The position numbers and the translations under genes were made by a program. From contig CAVZNV010000022.1 of NCBI GenBank assembly GCA_963776735.1, positions 62,001-126,000 on the forward strand: 64,000 nucleotides of DNA, written 5' to 3'. The notes under the pieces are model-generated. The model was not told the DNA's origin and did not search any database. It worked only from the letters and a program-made list of their open reading frames with translations. Below, one piece after another: positions 32,145-40,342 of the stretch. Every line of letters begins with the position of its first letter. Within the stretch, counting starts at the first letter, position 1. This DNA comes from PALSA-612 sp963776735. Lineage in GTDB: Bacteria; Actinomycetota; Thermoleophilia; Gaiellales; Gaiellaceae.

Positions 32145-32345
32145 GCATGTCCCCGCAGGCCAAGCCGCGCCTGGCGGTTCCAGCCAGGTCCTAGTGACTG
32201 TCCCATGGGACAGTCACTAGTAACGGGGACAGCCCTGAGCTCGCAGGCAGGCCGACGGTGAGAGCGTGTCGTCACGAAGACGTGACAACGGCGTATGACT
32301 CGTATCGGACATGTCCCGGTGACTGTCACTCGGACCTGTCCGGAA
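32145..32345. repeat. Palindrome cluster (REP/MITE-like)
   Basis: The centre is a perfect 30-base palindrome at 32191-32220; its left arm is CTAGTGACTGTCCCA. It is framed by TGTCCCCG (about 32149) and CGGGGACA (about 32224), themselves inverted. To the right come GTCACGAAGACGTGAC, GGACATGTCC and another GTGACTGTCACTC copy (about 32310-32340). The repeated GTGAC/GTCAC and GGGACA/TGTCCC modules resemble clustered REP elements mobilised by REP-associated transposases. No such transposase is in the window. The cluster occupies most of the gap between nfo and the Cys-rich gene. Confidence 0.6.
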
Positions 32346-32376
32346 GGGCGCGGTGCCGGGTCCGCGGAGCGAGGGG

Positions 32377-32790
32377 CTAGGCGTCCGCCGAAACCTGGGC
32401 GATGACCTTGAACGTCGGCTCGCCGACCGGAAGCTCGGAGAACTCCGGGTTGACGCAGCCGAGGTCGCCCACGCGACGCTCATAGGTGGTCGACACTTCG
32501 GCGCGGCACATCGGCAGCGGCCGGCGCAGAGCCTTGACCGCGCCGAATCCGAACCGAGACCGCTCGGCCAGCCCGAGCAGGCGGACGTCGATCTCCACCT
32601 CGTACACCTTCTGCATGCAGCCGATGTACGTGTGCCCGAACTCCTCGAACGCATACACGAAGGGACAGGCCCGTTCGAGACAGGCGGCCGGGTAGACGAC
32701 CTTGTCGCAATGAGCCTCGCAGCGCCGGCACTGAGTCTCGTCCTGCGGGTGCAGGGGAAGGCTCTTGACGGGCGCCGACGCGGTCTCCAT
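32377..32790 (-). CDS. Cysteine-rich protein, possible metal or Fe-S binder
   Basis: The 137-residue product has an N-terminal cysteine cluster C21-x2-C24-x3-C28-x8-C37-x4-C42 (QCRRCEAHC...ACLERACPF), then YIGCMQKVYEVEIDVRLL and two further cysteines. The spacing suggests a zinc ribbon or Fe-S centre, although it does not match a standard ferredoxin pattern. The remainder is a beta-rich soluble domain. I know of no characterised family. It is divergent from the Ca/H exchanger. Confidence 0.6.
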   Translation of the reverse strand: METASAPVKSLPLHPQDETQCRRCEAHCDKVVYPAACLERACPFVYAFEEFGHTYIGCMQKVYEVEIDVRLLGLAERSRFGFGAVKALRRPLPMCRAEVSTTYERRVGDLGCVNPEFSELPVGEPTFKVIAQVSADA

Positions 32791-32830
32791 ACAGGGATTT
32801 TGGGCATAGAATCCTCGGGCTGCGCAAGAC

Positions 32831-32860
32831 TTGACAAGCGCCCCCCGGAGGGGGTATGCG
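32831..32860 (+). promoter_or_regulatory. Promoter of the Ca/H exchanger gene
   Basis: TTGACA at 32831-32836 and TATGCG at 32855-32860 are separated by 18 bases, about 65 bases before the ATG. Confidence 0.5.
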
Positions 32861-32924
32861 CGGCTCCCCGCCTGCCTTCCGGCCGGCTTGCTAACGCCGC
32901 CGGGTGCCCCGCTAGGGTCCCGGC

Positions 32925-33962
32925 ATGGCGCGCAGGCTCCTCCTTCTCGGCCTCGCGCTCTCCCCCCTTGCGGCCGTCCTGCACTGGGCCACGGACGCCG
33001 GCGACGTGCCCGTCTTCTGCGTCTCGGCGCTCGCGCTCGTGCCGCTCGCGTGGCTGATCGGCGAGGCGACCGAGCAGGCGGCCGAGCACACCGGGCCGGG
33101 AATCGGCGGCTTCCTGAACGCGAGCTTCGGGAACGCGCCCGAGCTGATCATCGCCCTGTTCGCGATCTCGGGCGGCCTGCCGGACGTCGTCCGCGGCTCG
33201 ATCACGGGGAGCATCGTCTCCAACCTTCTGCTGGTGCTCGGGTTCGCCCTCGTCATGACGGAGGAGGAGCGCATCGACCGGCGCTCGCTCGTCTCCAACC
33301 TCGGCCTCGTCTTCTGGGCGAGCCTGCTTTTCCTGATCCCGTCGATTCCCGGCTGGCACGGCGACCCGAACCGGCACTCGCTCGCCGTCGCCTCGATCCC
33401 GGTCGCGGTCATCCTGCTTATCGTCTACTTCGGCCAGACCCACCGGAACCTCGCCAGGCACCGACGGGCGCCCCACACGGAGCCGCGCGAGCAGAGCTGG
33501 ACCCTGCCGAACGCGCTGCTGCTCCTCGGCGCCGCGACCGCCGTGACTGCAGTGGTCAGCGAGGTCCTCGTCCACTCCCTGGAGGGCTTCGCCAAGTCGG
33601 TCGGGCTCTCGCAGTTCTTCGTCAGCGTCGTCATCGTCGCGATCGTCGGGAACGCTGCCGAGCACGGCGGCGCCATCGTCATCGCCCGCCGCGGGAAGAT
33701 CCGCCTGGCGAGCGAGATCGCCGTCTCCTCCGCCGCTCAGGTGGGGCTGCTCGTCGCTCCCGCGGCGGCGCTGCTCTCCTTCGTCGTCCGGCCGCCGCTC
33801 GCGCTCGCGTTCCGGCCGGTCGAGCTCGCGACGATCGGCGGGTCGGCGTTGCTCGTGGCCGCTCTCGTCTGGGACAAGCGCGGCACCCGCCGCGAGGGCG
33901 CGTTCTTGCTGGCGGCGTACGGCGTCTGCGTCGTCGCCTATGCCCTGTCGGGAAACCGGTGA
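32925..33962 (+). CDS. cax: Calcium/proton exchanger (CaCA family, CAX type)
   Basis: The 345-residue protein has about 11 membrane helices. The two alpha repeats are visible as NASFGNAPELIIALFAISGG (c-1) and VAIVGNAAEHGGAIVIARRG (c-2), each with the GNAxE motif that lines the cation path. An acidic and His-bearing loop (WHGDPNRH) separates halves. The exchanger exports Ca2+ (or Mn2+) using the proton gradient. It is followed 10 bases later by a cupin gene, probably the same transcript. Confidence 0.88.
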   Translation: MARRLLLLGLALSPLAAVLHWATDAGDVPVFCVSALALVPLAWLIGEATEQAAEHTGPGIGGFLNASFGNAPELIIALFAISGGLPDVVRGSITGSIVSNLLLVLGFALVMTEEERIDRRSLVSNLGLVFWASLLFLIPSIPGWHGDPNRHSLAVASIPVAVILLIVYFGQTHRNLARHRRAPHTEPREQSWTLPNALLLLGAATAVTAVVSEVLVHSLEGFAKSVGLSQFFVSVVIVAIVGNAAEHGGAIVIARRGKIRLASEIAVSSAAQVGLLVAPAAALLSFVVRPPLALAFRPVELATIGGSALLVAALVWDKRGTRREGAFLLAAYGVCVVAYALSGNR

Positions 33963-33972
33963 GGATCCACCC

Positions 33973-34299
33973 GTGCTGACGCCGGCCGAGATCGAAAGCG
34001 CGCGCAAACGGGCCGCCGACGCGCTCGCAGCCGCCGGCACCGTGCTCCTCTACGTCGCGGGCGAGGCGACCGTCGCTCCACGCGCCCACATCGCCGACGC
34101 CGACCGTGACGTCTTCACGGCCTGGCACGAGATCGTCCTCGAGCCGGGCGAGCAGCACACGATCCCGCCCGACACAGTGCACCGGTTCGAGGCCGGTGAC
34201 GAGGGGGCCGTCGTCTCCGAGTTCTCGACCGAGAGCCGCGACGAGCTCGACGTCTTCACCGACCCGCGGATTCGCCGGGCGACGGTCGTCGGCGAGTAG
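33973..34299 (+). CDS. Cupin, D-lyxose isomerase-like
   Basis: From the GTG at 33973 the 108-residue cupin reads AWHEIVLEPGEQHTIPPDTVHRFEAGDEGAV, then VSEFSTESRDELDVFTDPRI. The C-terminal EFST(x)SRDELD(I/V)F(T)DPRI block is typical of D-lyxose ketol-isomerases and related sugar cupins; the His and Glu there are metal ligands. The chain is shorter than the characterised enzyme, so activity is not certain. Confidence 0.65.
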   Translation: MLTPAEIESARKRAADALAAAGTVLLYVAGEATVAPRAHIADADRDVFTAWHEIVLEPGEQHTIPPDTVHRFEAGDEGAVVSEFSTESRDELDVFTDPRIRRATVVGE

Positions 34300-34539
34300 C
34301 TACGCGATCCGCCGCGGGCGGGCGTAATGGCGCACACCGCCCGGAGAGACTCCCAGGCCGCTGCGCACGGCGGCGACCAGCTCCGGGCCGAGCACCGTAT
34401 CGAGCCGCTCGGCAGCAGTCGGACGGCGCGGGCTGAGGACGTCGAGGGCGAGCAGATCGCGTACCAGACGGGCGGTCTGCGCGGCGGCGAGCGTCTGAGT
34501 GTCGCGACGGTGCCTATCGTCCAAGGCGCCCCACTTCAA
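34300..34539 (-). CDS. Hypothetical protein, 79 residues
   Basis: A TTG start with AGAGGAG just upstream. The product is helical and soluble (TLAAAQTARLVRDLLALDVL, RLDTVLGPELVAAVRSGLG). No motif is recognised. It is convergent with the cupin gene, with stops adjacent. Confidence 0.4.
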   Translation of the reverse strand: MKWGALDDRHRRDTQTLAAAQTARLVRDLLALDVLSPRRPTAAERLDTVLGPELVAAVRSGLGVSPGGVRHYARPRRIA

Positions 34540-34855
34540 TCTCCTCTGTCCGCCGGAGAGCGAGCGCCGCAGCCCAGGGCGACCCTAACCGCCCTCGACG
34601 CGCGGCGAATCACTCTTTCGGGGGAGATGGATCGTCCCGCCGGCGAATCACTCGTTCGAGGGATGCGGGCTTCAAGGCCGGGAGCTTTGCTGCCGATAAT
34701 CACAGGCTCACCGCTGCGGCAGCGCGAGAACAGAGGGGGATCCCGTCGACGTAGCCTCTGCAACCGGGAACCAACGAGACAGGCTCGGCCTTCGCCTGTC
34801 GGCGCGCGAGAGCCAGGCGCCGCTGCTTCGCGCCCAGCTCAGGCTCTGGCTCGTC
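34540..34855 (+). other. Upstream region including the likely true N-terminus of the ATPase/CNB protein
   Basis: Bases 34540-34710 show no gene. From about 34754 to 34855 the frame of the next gene is open and protein-like (RDRLGLRLSARESQAPLLRA), which fits the first strand and helix of an anti-sigma ATPase. It has no ATG, GTG or TTG; a GTC-GAC-GTA stands where a start would be expected. Confidence 0.4.
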
Positions 34856-35629
34856 ATGCAGCACGCGGAGGAGGACGAGGTCGGGGACATCCTCCTGGCG
34901 GCGAGCGAGGCGTTCACGAACGCCGTCGTCCACGCGCGACGGCCTCGCTCGATCGTCGTCCACGTCGATGCGTGCCTCGAGGACGGCGTCGTCGAGATCG
35001 CCGTCCGCGACCATGGACATTGGCGGGAGACGGACGGCGGGGCCGGGCTCGGTCTCCAGCTCATGCACGCGCTGATGGACTCGGTCGACCTCCGGACGAC
35101 GCCCGAGGGCACGATGGTGCGGCTTCGACGCGTGCTGCGCCCGAGCCTGGCGCGGGTCGACACGCTGTTCTCCGCCCGGTTGGAGCTGCTCGCGCGCAGT
35201 CCGATCTTCGCTCCGCAGCCCGTCACCACCCTGGAGCGACTGGCGGGCCGGCTGATCCCGTTCTCCGCCTCGGCCGATGACACGATCATCCACGAAGGCG
35301 ACAACGGCGAGCTCGTCTACCTCATCGCCCGCGGCCGCCTGCAGGTGCTGGCCGAGGGGGTGCCGGTCGCGACCCTCGAGCCGGGCGACCATGTGGGCGA
35401 GATCGCCCTCCTCCGCGGCGTTCGCCGCACGGCGACGATCGTCGCGCTCGAGCCTGTCGAGCTCTTCGCCCTTCCCCGGGAGGACTTCCTCGCGGCCGTC
35501 GCGGGCCACGAGGCGAGCACGAAGGCGGCAAGGGAGCTGGTCGCGATGCGCCTCGCCGGACTCGAGGACGCGCTCCGCAGGCCTCCTAGTCCGCCTGTCG
35601 CGGACCGAACAGCTCGGGCTGCCGGGTGA
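34856..35629 (+). CDS. Anti-sigma-type ATPase fused to a cyclic-nucleotide-binding domain
   Basis: The first canonical start is the ATG at 34856 (257 residues), but the domain appears to begin about 34 residues earlier. The N-terminal part has RsbW-like ATP-binding boxes: DILLAASEAFTNAVVHAR (N box), VEIAVRDHG, and GGAGLGLQLMHALMDSV (G2 box). Residues about 130-235 form a Crp-type cNMP sensor: DTIIHEGDNGELVYLIARG, then the phosphate-binding cassette HVGEIALLRGVRRTATIVAL, with the Glu and Arg that bind cAMP or cGMP present. There is no DNA-binding helix. The fusion implies that a cyclic nucleotide controls partner switching; this is an inference. Confidence 0.75.
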   Translation: MQHAEEDEVGDILLAASEAFTNAVVHARRPRSIVVHVDACLEDGVVEIAVRDHGHWRETDGGAGLGLQLMHALMDSVDLRTTPEGTMVRLRRVLRPSLARVDTLFSARLELLARSPIFAPQPVTTLERLAGRLIPFSASADDTIIHEGDNGELVYLIARGRLQVLAEGVPVATLEPGDHVGEIALLRGVRRTATIVALEPVELFALPREDFLAAVAGHEASTKAARELVAMRLAGLEDALRRPPSPPVADRTARAAG

Positions 35630-36809
35630 GCGGGTACGTCGCCCAGTAGAGCTTGACGACGACGCCCGAGTCGTCGCGCACGACCTCGAGGCGCTCACCG
35701 CGCTCGCGCCCCGTGACGACGCGGTAGAGATCGGAGCCCTCGGGCTCGAACACGGACGGCTTGACGCGCGGCGGTGCACCCGGGATGCGCGCCTCGAGGT
35801 GCCCGTCTCGCCAGAGGAGCACCACCTCCTCGCCTTCCTCCCACCAGGTGCCGAGGAGCTCCTCGATCTCGGGCGGCGGCTGCTCGTGCCCGCGCCAGAT
35901 CTCGGGCTCGCGCGGATTCTGCTCGATCGCCGTCTCGGCCAGTTTCAGCGCGAGCTCCATCAGCTGCCCGGCTCCCGTCGACGAGTTCGTCAGTACGCAC
36001 GCCTGCACGTCCTCGTCGTGCGAGCAGACGAGGGACGCGAGGTGGCCGGGCATCGCGCCGTCGTGTCCGTAGAAGACGCGGTCGCCCCGCCGGTAGAGGA
36101 TCAGTCCGAGCCCCCAGGCGAGGAGCCAGCTCGTCACGTCGGCCATGATCTGCACGGCGTGCATCGCCTCGCGGTCGCGGAGCCACGCGCCCCAGCGGCA
36201 GAGGTCGCCGGTCGTCGACCACAGGTCGCCGGCTGCGGAGACGCCGTCGATCCGGCGTAGGTGGGCTTCCGGACGCAGCACGCCCGAGTGCGGGTCGACG
36301 TAGTAGCCGCGCGCCGCCGGCTCGGCGCTGTCGAAGCCCGTCCGCCCGAGCCCGGCCGGGCCGAGCAGCCGCTCCTCGACGAAGCGCTCGTAGGGCGTCC
36401 CCGATGCTTCGGCCACGACCCGGCCGAGCAGCGCGTAGGCGAGGTTGGAGTAGTGGAAGTACGTCCCGGGCTGGAGCACCTGTTCGGCCTGGTCGAGGCT
36501 TGCGAGCAGCTCCTCCATGGTCGGGAACTCGAACGTCTCCCACACATGGCCGACCGGCTCTCGCTGCAGGCCGGACGCGTGCGAGAGCAATCGCCTGATC
36601 GTCAGCGGCCGGTCGCCCGCAGCGGGGACGTACGTGCCGAGCGGGTCGTCGAGACCGACCTTGTCCTCGTCCACGAGGGCCATGACCGCGGCGGCCGTGA
36701 ACGTCTTCGTGATCGAGCCGATCCGGTACTGCGTGTCCGGCGTCGTCTCGCGGCCTGCGCCGTCGTCGGCGACGCCGATCGCGAGCTCGAGCATCGTCTC
36801 CCCGCGCAC
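35586..36809 (-). CDS. Serine hydrolase, beta-lactamase / penicillin-binding-protein fold
   Basis: The active-site triad motifs are present: SITK (SxxK, in RIGSITKTFTAAAV), YSN (in FHYSNLAYALLG) and the late GHDGAM in place of KTG. This fits class C beta-lactamase-like esterases and DD-peptidases (PF00144). The C-terminal 90 residues form a lipocalin-like beta extension (LLGTWWEEGEEVVLLWRDGH). There is no signal peptide. Upstream, in-frame sequence (ERDFERLVRAAQSEHRLPSV) looks like the true N-terminus but has no standard start codon before the threonine aldolase stop. Its 3' end overlaps the opposing gene by 44 bases. Confidence 0.75.
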   Translation of the reverse strand: MRGETMLELAIGVADDGAGRETTPDTQYRIGSITKTFTAAAVMALVDEDKVGLDDPLGTYVPAAGDRPLTIRRLLSHASGLQREPVGHVWETFEFPTMEELLASLDQAEQVLQPGTYFHYSNLAYALLGRVVAEASGTPYERFVEERLLGPAGLGRTGFDSAEPAARGYYVDPHSGVLRPEAHLRRIDGVSAAGDLWSTTGDLCRWGAWLRDREAMHAVQIMADVTSWLLAWGLGLILYRRGDRVFYGHDGAMPGHLASLVCSHDEDVQACVLTNSSTGAGQLMELALKLAETAIEQNPREPEIWRGHEQPPPEIEELLGTWWEEGEEVVLLWRDGHLEARIPGAPPRVKPSVFEPEGSDLYRVVTGRERGERLEVVRDDSGVVVKLYWATYPLTRQPELFGPRQAD

Positions 36810-36885
36810 GACGACGCCGGCGCTGACGCTCGGCAGGCGATGCTCGGACTGCGCGGCGCGAACGAGCCGCTCGAAATCACGCTCG

Positions 36886-37929
36886 TTAGACGTGCGCAGC
36901 GAGCGCCTCCGGCGCGAGCTCGATCGCCCGGTCGATGTCCTCGTCGGACACGTCCAGGTGCGTCACCGCGCGCAGCTTCGTCGGATGGACGGTGTTGGAG
37001 ACGCCGACGCCTTTCTCCTTCAGCGCCGCGATCACGTCGAACTTGCCGAGGCCGAGCGGCTCGACGTCTAGCTGGACGAAGTTCGTCTCCACCTGCTCGA
37101 GGTCGACCGCGAGCCCGGCCGCGTGCCAGCCTTCGGCGAGGCGCCGCGCCCGCGCATGGTCGTCGGCGAGCAGCGCGACGTGGTTGTCGAGCGCGTAGAC
37201 ACCCCCAGCTGCCACGATGCCCGCCTGCCGCATGGCTCCGCCGAACAGGTGCTTGAGCCGCCGCGCCTTCGCCATGCGCTCGGACGAGCCGGCGACGAGC
37301 GCTCCGAGCGGGCAGCCGAGGCCCTTGGAGAGGCAGAGCGTGACGGCGTCGAAGTGCCGCCCGATCTCGGCCGCGGACACGCCGCTCCCGACCGACGCGT
37401 TCATGAGCCGGGCACCGTCGAGCTGGAGTCGGAGGTCGAGCTCGTCGCAGACCTCGCGGATCGCGGCGATCTCGTCGACGGGCCAGATGCGCCCGCCGGC
37501 GGAGTTGTTCGTGTTCTCGATCGAGACGAGCCGCGTGATCGGGCGGTGCGTGTCGCGCCGGTCCCAGACGGCCTCGCGCACCTGCTCCGCAGTGAATCGG
37601 CCGTCGACGGTCTCGAGCGGGCGCATGACGAGCCCCGAGTGCACCGCCGGACCGCCGAGCTCGTTGATGAACAGGTGCGACCAGCCGTCGGCGAGCAGCT
37701 CGTCGCCGGGCTCGGACAGGATGCGCAGGGCGATCTGGTTCGCCATGGTCGCGGTCGGCAGGAAGACGGCCTCCTCCTGCCCGACGAGCGCCGCGACACG
37801 GTGCTCGAGCTCGTTCACGGTCGGGTCCTCGCGCTTCTGTTCGTCGCCGACGTCGGCGCGGGCGATCGCCTCGCGCATGCCGGCAGTCGGCCGTGTGGCC
37901 GTGTCCGAGCGCAGGTCGACGAACCTCAC
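36886..37929 (-). CDS. ltaE: Low-specificity L-threonine aldolase
   Basis: This 347-residue fold-type I PLP enzyme begins FVDLRSDTATRPTAGM, the family's opening motif. It also has FLPTATMANQIALRIL, the substrate segment IENTNNSAGGRIWP, LQLDGARLMNASV (Asp for the pyridine nitrogen) and CLSKGLGCPLGAL, with the PLP-binding Lys. It splits threonine or allo-threonine into glycine and acetaldehyde, which could feed the glycine cleavage genes further along the window. It is divergent from rlmN, 20 bases between starts. Confidence 0.9.
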   Translation of the reverse strand: MRFVDLRSDTATRPTAGMREAIARADVGDEQKREDPTVNELEHRVAALVGQEEAVFLPTATMANQIALRILSEPGDELLADGWSHLFINELGGPAVHSGLVMRPLETVDGRFTAEQVREAVWDRRDTHRPITRLVSIENTNNSAGGRIWPVDEIAAIREVCDELDLRLQLDGARLMNASVGSGVSAAEIGRHFDAVTLCLSKGLGCPLGALVAGSSERMAKARRLKHLFGGAMRQAGIVAAGGVYALDNHVALLADDHARARRLAEGWHAAGLAVDLEQVETNFVQLDVEPLGLGKFDVIAALKEKGVGVSNTVHPTKLRAVTHLDVSDEDIDRAIELAPEALAAHV

Positions 37930-37949
37930 GCGGCTATTCTCGCCGAAGG

Positions 37950-38936
37950 ATGGACCTCGACGTTCTGGAGCAGACGCTGGCCGATCGCGGCGAGCCTCGA
38001 TACCGCGCCGGGCAGGTGTGGGAGTGGACCGCGCGCGGTGCCGCCGGGTTCGACTCGATGACGAACCTGCCGGCCGCGTTGCGGGCCGACCTGACCCGCG
38101 ACGTGCCGTTCTCGACCCTGTCCCTCGAGGCCGAGGCCCGGTCGAAGGACGGCACGGTCAAGACGCTCTTCCATACGGCCGACGGGCATCCGCTCGAGGC
38201 CGTGCTCATGACCTACCGCGACGGACGTCGTTCGCTCTGCCTCTCGTCGCAGTCGGGCTGCCCGTTGACGTGCACGTTCTGCGCGACCGGCCAGATGCGC
38301 TTTCGCCGCAACCTGTCCGCCTCGGAGATCCTCGACCAGGCGCTGCACTTCCGCCGGCTCGGGCCGCTGACGCACGCCGTGTTCATGGGGATGGGCGAGC
38401 CGATGATGAACCTCGACGCGGTGCTCGAGGCGGCGCGGCGGCTGCCCGACCTCGGGATCACGCACCGGCGGACGACCGTTTCCACCGTCGGCTGGCTGCC
38501 GGGCCTGACTCGCTTCGTCTCGGAGGTCGAGGCGCCGATCCGGCTCGCGCTGTCGCTGCACGCGGCCGACGACGCCCTCCGCTCGAAGCTCATGCCCGTC
38601 AATCTGCGCTACCCGCTGGCCGACGTCCTGGCCGAATGCGAGCGCTACTTCGAGCTGCGGCACCGGAAGGTGTTCGTCGAGTACGTCATGCTCGCCGGCG
38701 TCAACGACCGCGTCGAGCAGGCGGCCCAGCTCGCGAAGCTGCTCGACCGGGGGATCTACAAGGTGAACCTGATCCCGTACAACCCGACAGGTGCGTACGG
38801 CGGCTCGACGCGCGACGCGATCGCCGCCTTCAAGGCCGTGCTCGACCGCGCCGGCCTTCCCGCGACGGTGCGGCTGACCCGCGGCCGCGACATCCAGGCC
38901 GCGTGCGGCCAGCTCGCCGCGGAGCAGGCGGCTTGA
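37950..38936 (+). CDS. rlmN: Dual-specificity 23S rRNA/tRNA adenine-C2 methyltransferase
   Basis: This 328-residue radical-SAM enzyme has the cluster motif CPLTCTFCATGQMRFRRNL (CxxxCxxC), MGMGEPMMN for SAM binding, LSLHAADDALRSKLMPVN, and YNPTGA. The terminal RDIQAACGQLA supplies the second catalytic cysteine that is itself methylated. RlmN methylates A2503 of 23S rRNA and A37 of certain tRNAs. GAAGG precedes the ATG. The stop overlaps the TTG start of the next gene (TTGA). Confidence 0.95.
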   Translation: MDLDVLEQTLADRGEPRYRAGQVWEWTARGAAGFDSMTNLPAALRADLTRDVPFSTLSLEAEARSKDGTVKTLFHTADGHPLEAVLMTYRDGRRSLCLSSQSGCPLTCTFCATGQMRFRRNLSASEILDQALHFRRLGPLTHAVFMGMGEPMMNLDAVLEAARRLPDLGITHRRTTVSTVGWLPGLTRFVSEVEAPIRLALSLHAADDALRSKLMPVNLRYPLADVLAECERYFELRHRKVFVEYVMLAGVNDRVEQAAQLAKLLDRGIYKVNLIPYNPTGAYGGSTRDAIAAFKAVLDRAGLPATVRLTRGRDIQAACGQLAAEQAA

Positions 38937-39346
38937 GAGCCTGGCTCTGGGGCCTCTTCTCCGGCGTCCACCGGCTGCTGGCCGTCGAGGACAGGCTGTC
39001 GGGCCAGTTCACCGTTGTCCGCCAGGTGAACGCCTCGTTCACGTACGAGGGAGCCAGTCGTGTCGAGGTCGTCGTCAACTCGCAGACGCGCGAGTGGGTG
39101 CGCCGGCACGGCAACCGGCTCTACGTCTGGGGCTCCGACCTCGGCTACGGGTCGATCGTCCACGCGGACGTCACGCCCCCGCCCGACCACATCCGTTTCG
39201 AACGGCTCCGGCCGCTCGAGGTGCGACCCGAGTCGTTCGACGTGCTCGTGGACGACGGCCTGGCGATCCGAGGCCTCGTGGTTCGCTACCGGCACGCACT
39301 GCGTCCACATTTCTTCGTCCGCCCGTTCTGGCTTTCGCAGGCGTGA
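38933..39346 (+). CDS. Hypothetical protein, 137 residues
   Basis: A TTG start within the rlmN stop (TTGA) gives a soluble beta-rich chain, with segments GQFTVVRQVNASFTYEG, RVEVVVNSQTREWVRR, LYVWGSDLGYGSIVHADV and SFDVLVDDGLAIRGLVV. No cysteine, membrane helix or known motif is seen. It is the second gene in a four-gene coupled series (rlmN, this gene, DUF1684, zincin-like). Confidence 0.5.
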   Translation: MRAWLWGLFSGVHRLLAVEDRLSGQFTVVRQVNASFTYEGASRVEVVVNSQTREWVRRHGNRLYVWGSDLGYGSIVHADVTPPPDHIRFERLRPLEVRPESFDVLVDDGLAIRGLVVRYRHALRPHFFVRPFWLSQA

Positions 39347-39996
39347 CGGCGGCCGGCGAGGATCCCCGCGCGGAAGCGCAGGCCGAGTCGCTGCGTGACG
39401 TCGCGACGCTGATGGACTGGCGCCGGGGCGTCTTCGATCTCTACCGCGACGTCCGCGCCGACTCCAATCCGGAGCGGGCGTGGCGGCACTGGCGCACGAC
39501 CCGGGACGAGCTCTTCTCGAGCCATGCGCAGTCGCCGGTCCCGCCCGCCGAACGTGCGTCCTTCACGGGTGCGCGCTACTACGACTACGACCCGCGCCTG
39601 CGGCTGCTCGGCGAGCTCGTGACAGCCGAGCCGCTCGAGCTCGACATCTCCACCAGCCGCTGGTCGAGCTACCGGTTCACCCGCTTTGCGACGGTGGACC
39701 TGCGGATCGGGGGGCGGAAGTGCTCGCTCGACTGCTTCTGGCTCCAGGGCTACGGCGGCGGGCTCTTCCTGCCTTTCGGCGACGCGACGAACGGCGCGAC
39801 CACGTACGGAGGCGCCCGCTACCTGCTCGACACGGTCAAGGGTTCCGACCTCGGCACGGAGAAAGGGAAGCTCGTGCTCGACCTCAACTTCGCCTACAAC
39901 CCGTCGTGTGCGTACGACCCCCGGTGGGTCTGCCCGCTTGCGCCCGCCGGCAACAGACTTCCGGCCGAGATCGAGGCAGGCGAACTGGCACCGTGA
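39343..39996 (+). CDS. DUF1684 protein
   Basis: GTGA overlap sets the start; 217 residues. The C-terminal block LDLNFAYNPSCAYDPRWVCPLAPAGNRLPAEIEAGE, with YNP and two cysteines, is the hallmark of DUF1684, as are LFLPFGDATNGATTYGGARYL and RDELFSSHAQSPV near the N-terminus. The family's function is unknown; it is cytosolic, with no signal peptide here. Confidence 0.75.
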   Translation: MTAAGEDPRAEAQAESLRDVATLMDWRRGVFDLYRDVRADSNPERAWRHWRTTRDELFSSHAQSPVPPAERASFTGARYYDYDPRLRLLGELVTAEPLELDISTSRWSSYRFTRFATVDLRIGGRKCSLDCFWLQGYGGGLFLPFGDATNGATTYGGARYLLDTVKGSDLGTEKGKLVLDLNFAYNPSCAYDPRWVCPLAPAGNRLPAEIEAGELAP

Positions 39997-40340
39997 GCGT
40001 GCACGGGTTCGACTTCGAGCAGGCGGTGCGCGACGCGATCGCCGTGCTCCCGCCGGAGCTGAGCGACGCGATGTCGAACGTGGAGATCGTCGTCGACGAG
40101 GACGCGCCGGCCGAGTCGAACGTGCTCGGCCTCTACCAGGGCATCCCGCTCACCCGGCGCACGACGAGCTACGCAGCCGTGCCGCCGGACAAGATCACGA
40201 TCTACCGGCGGCCGATCGAGCGCGTTGCCGGCTCGAGCCCGGAACGGCTCCGCGCCGAGATCGAGCACGTGGTCGTCCACGAGATCGCGCACCACTTCGG
40301 CATCTCGGACGAGCGCCTGATCGAGCTCGGCAAGTACTGA
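39993..40340 (+). CDS. Zincin-like metallopeptidase-family protein (DUF1025)
   Basis: GTGA overlap sets the start; 115 residues. The motif VVVHEIAHHFGISDERLIEL carries HExxH plus a downstream acidic residue in a very small zincin fold, with VEIVVDEDAP and the ITIYRRPIER strand before it. The family is common in actinobacteria, and its peptidase activity has not been shown to my knowledge. Confidence 0.8.
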   Translation: MSVHGFDFEQAVRDAIAVLPPELSDAMSNVEIVVDEDAPAESNVLGLYQGIPLTRRTTSYAAVPPDKITIYRRPIERVAGSSPERLRAEIEHVVVHEIAHHFGISDERLIELGKY

Positions 40341-40342
40341 CC

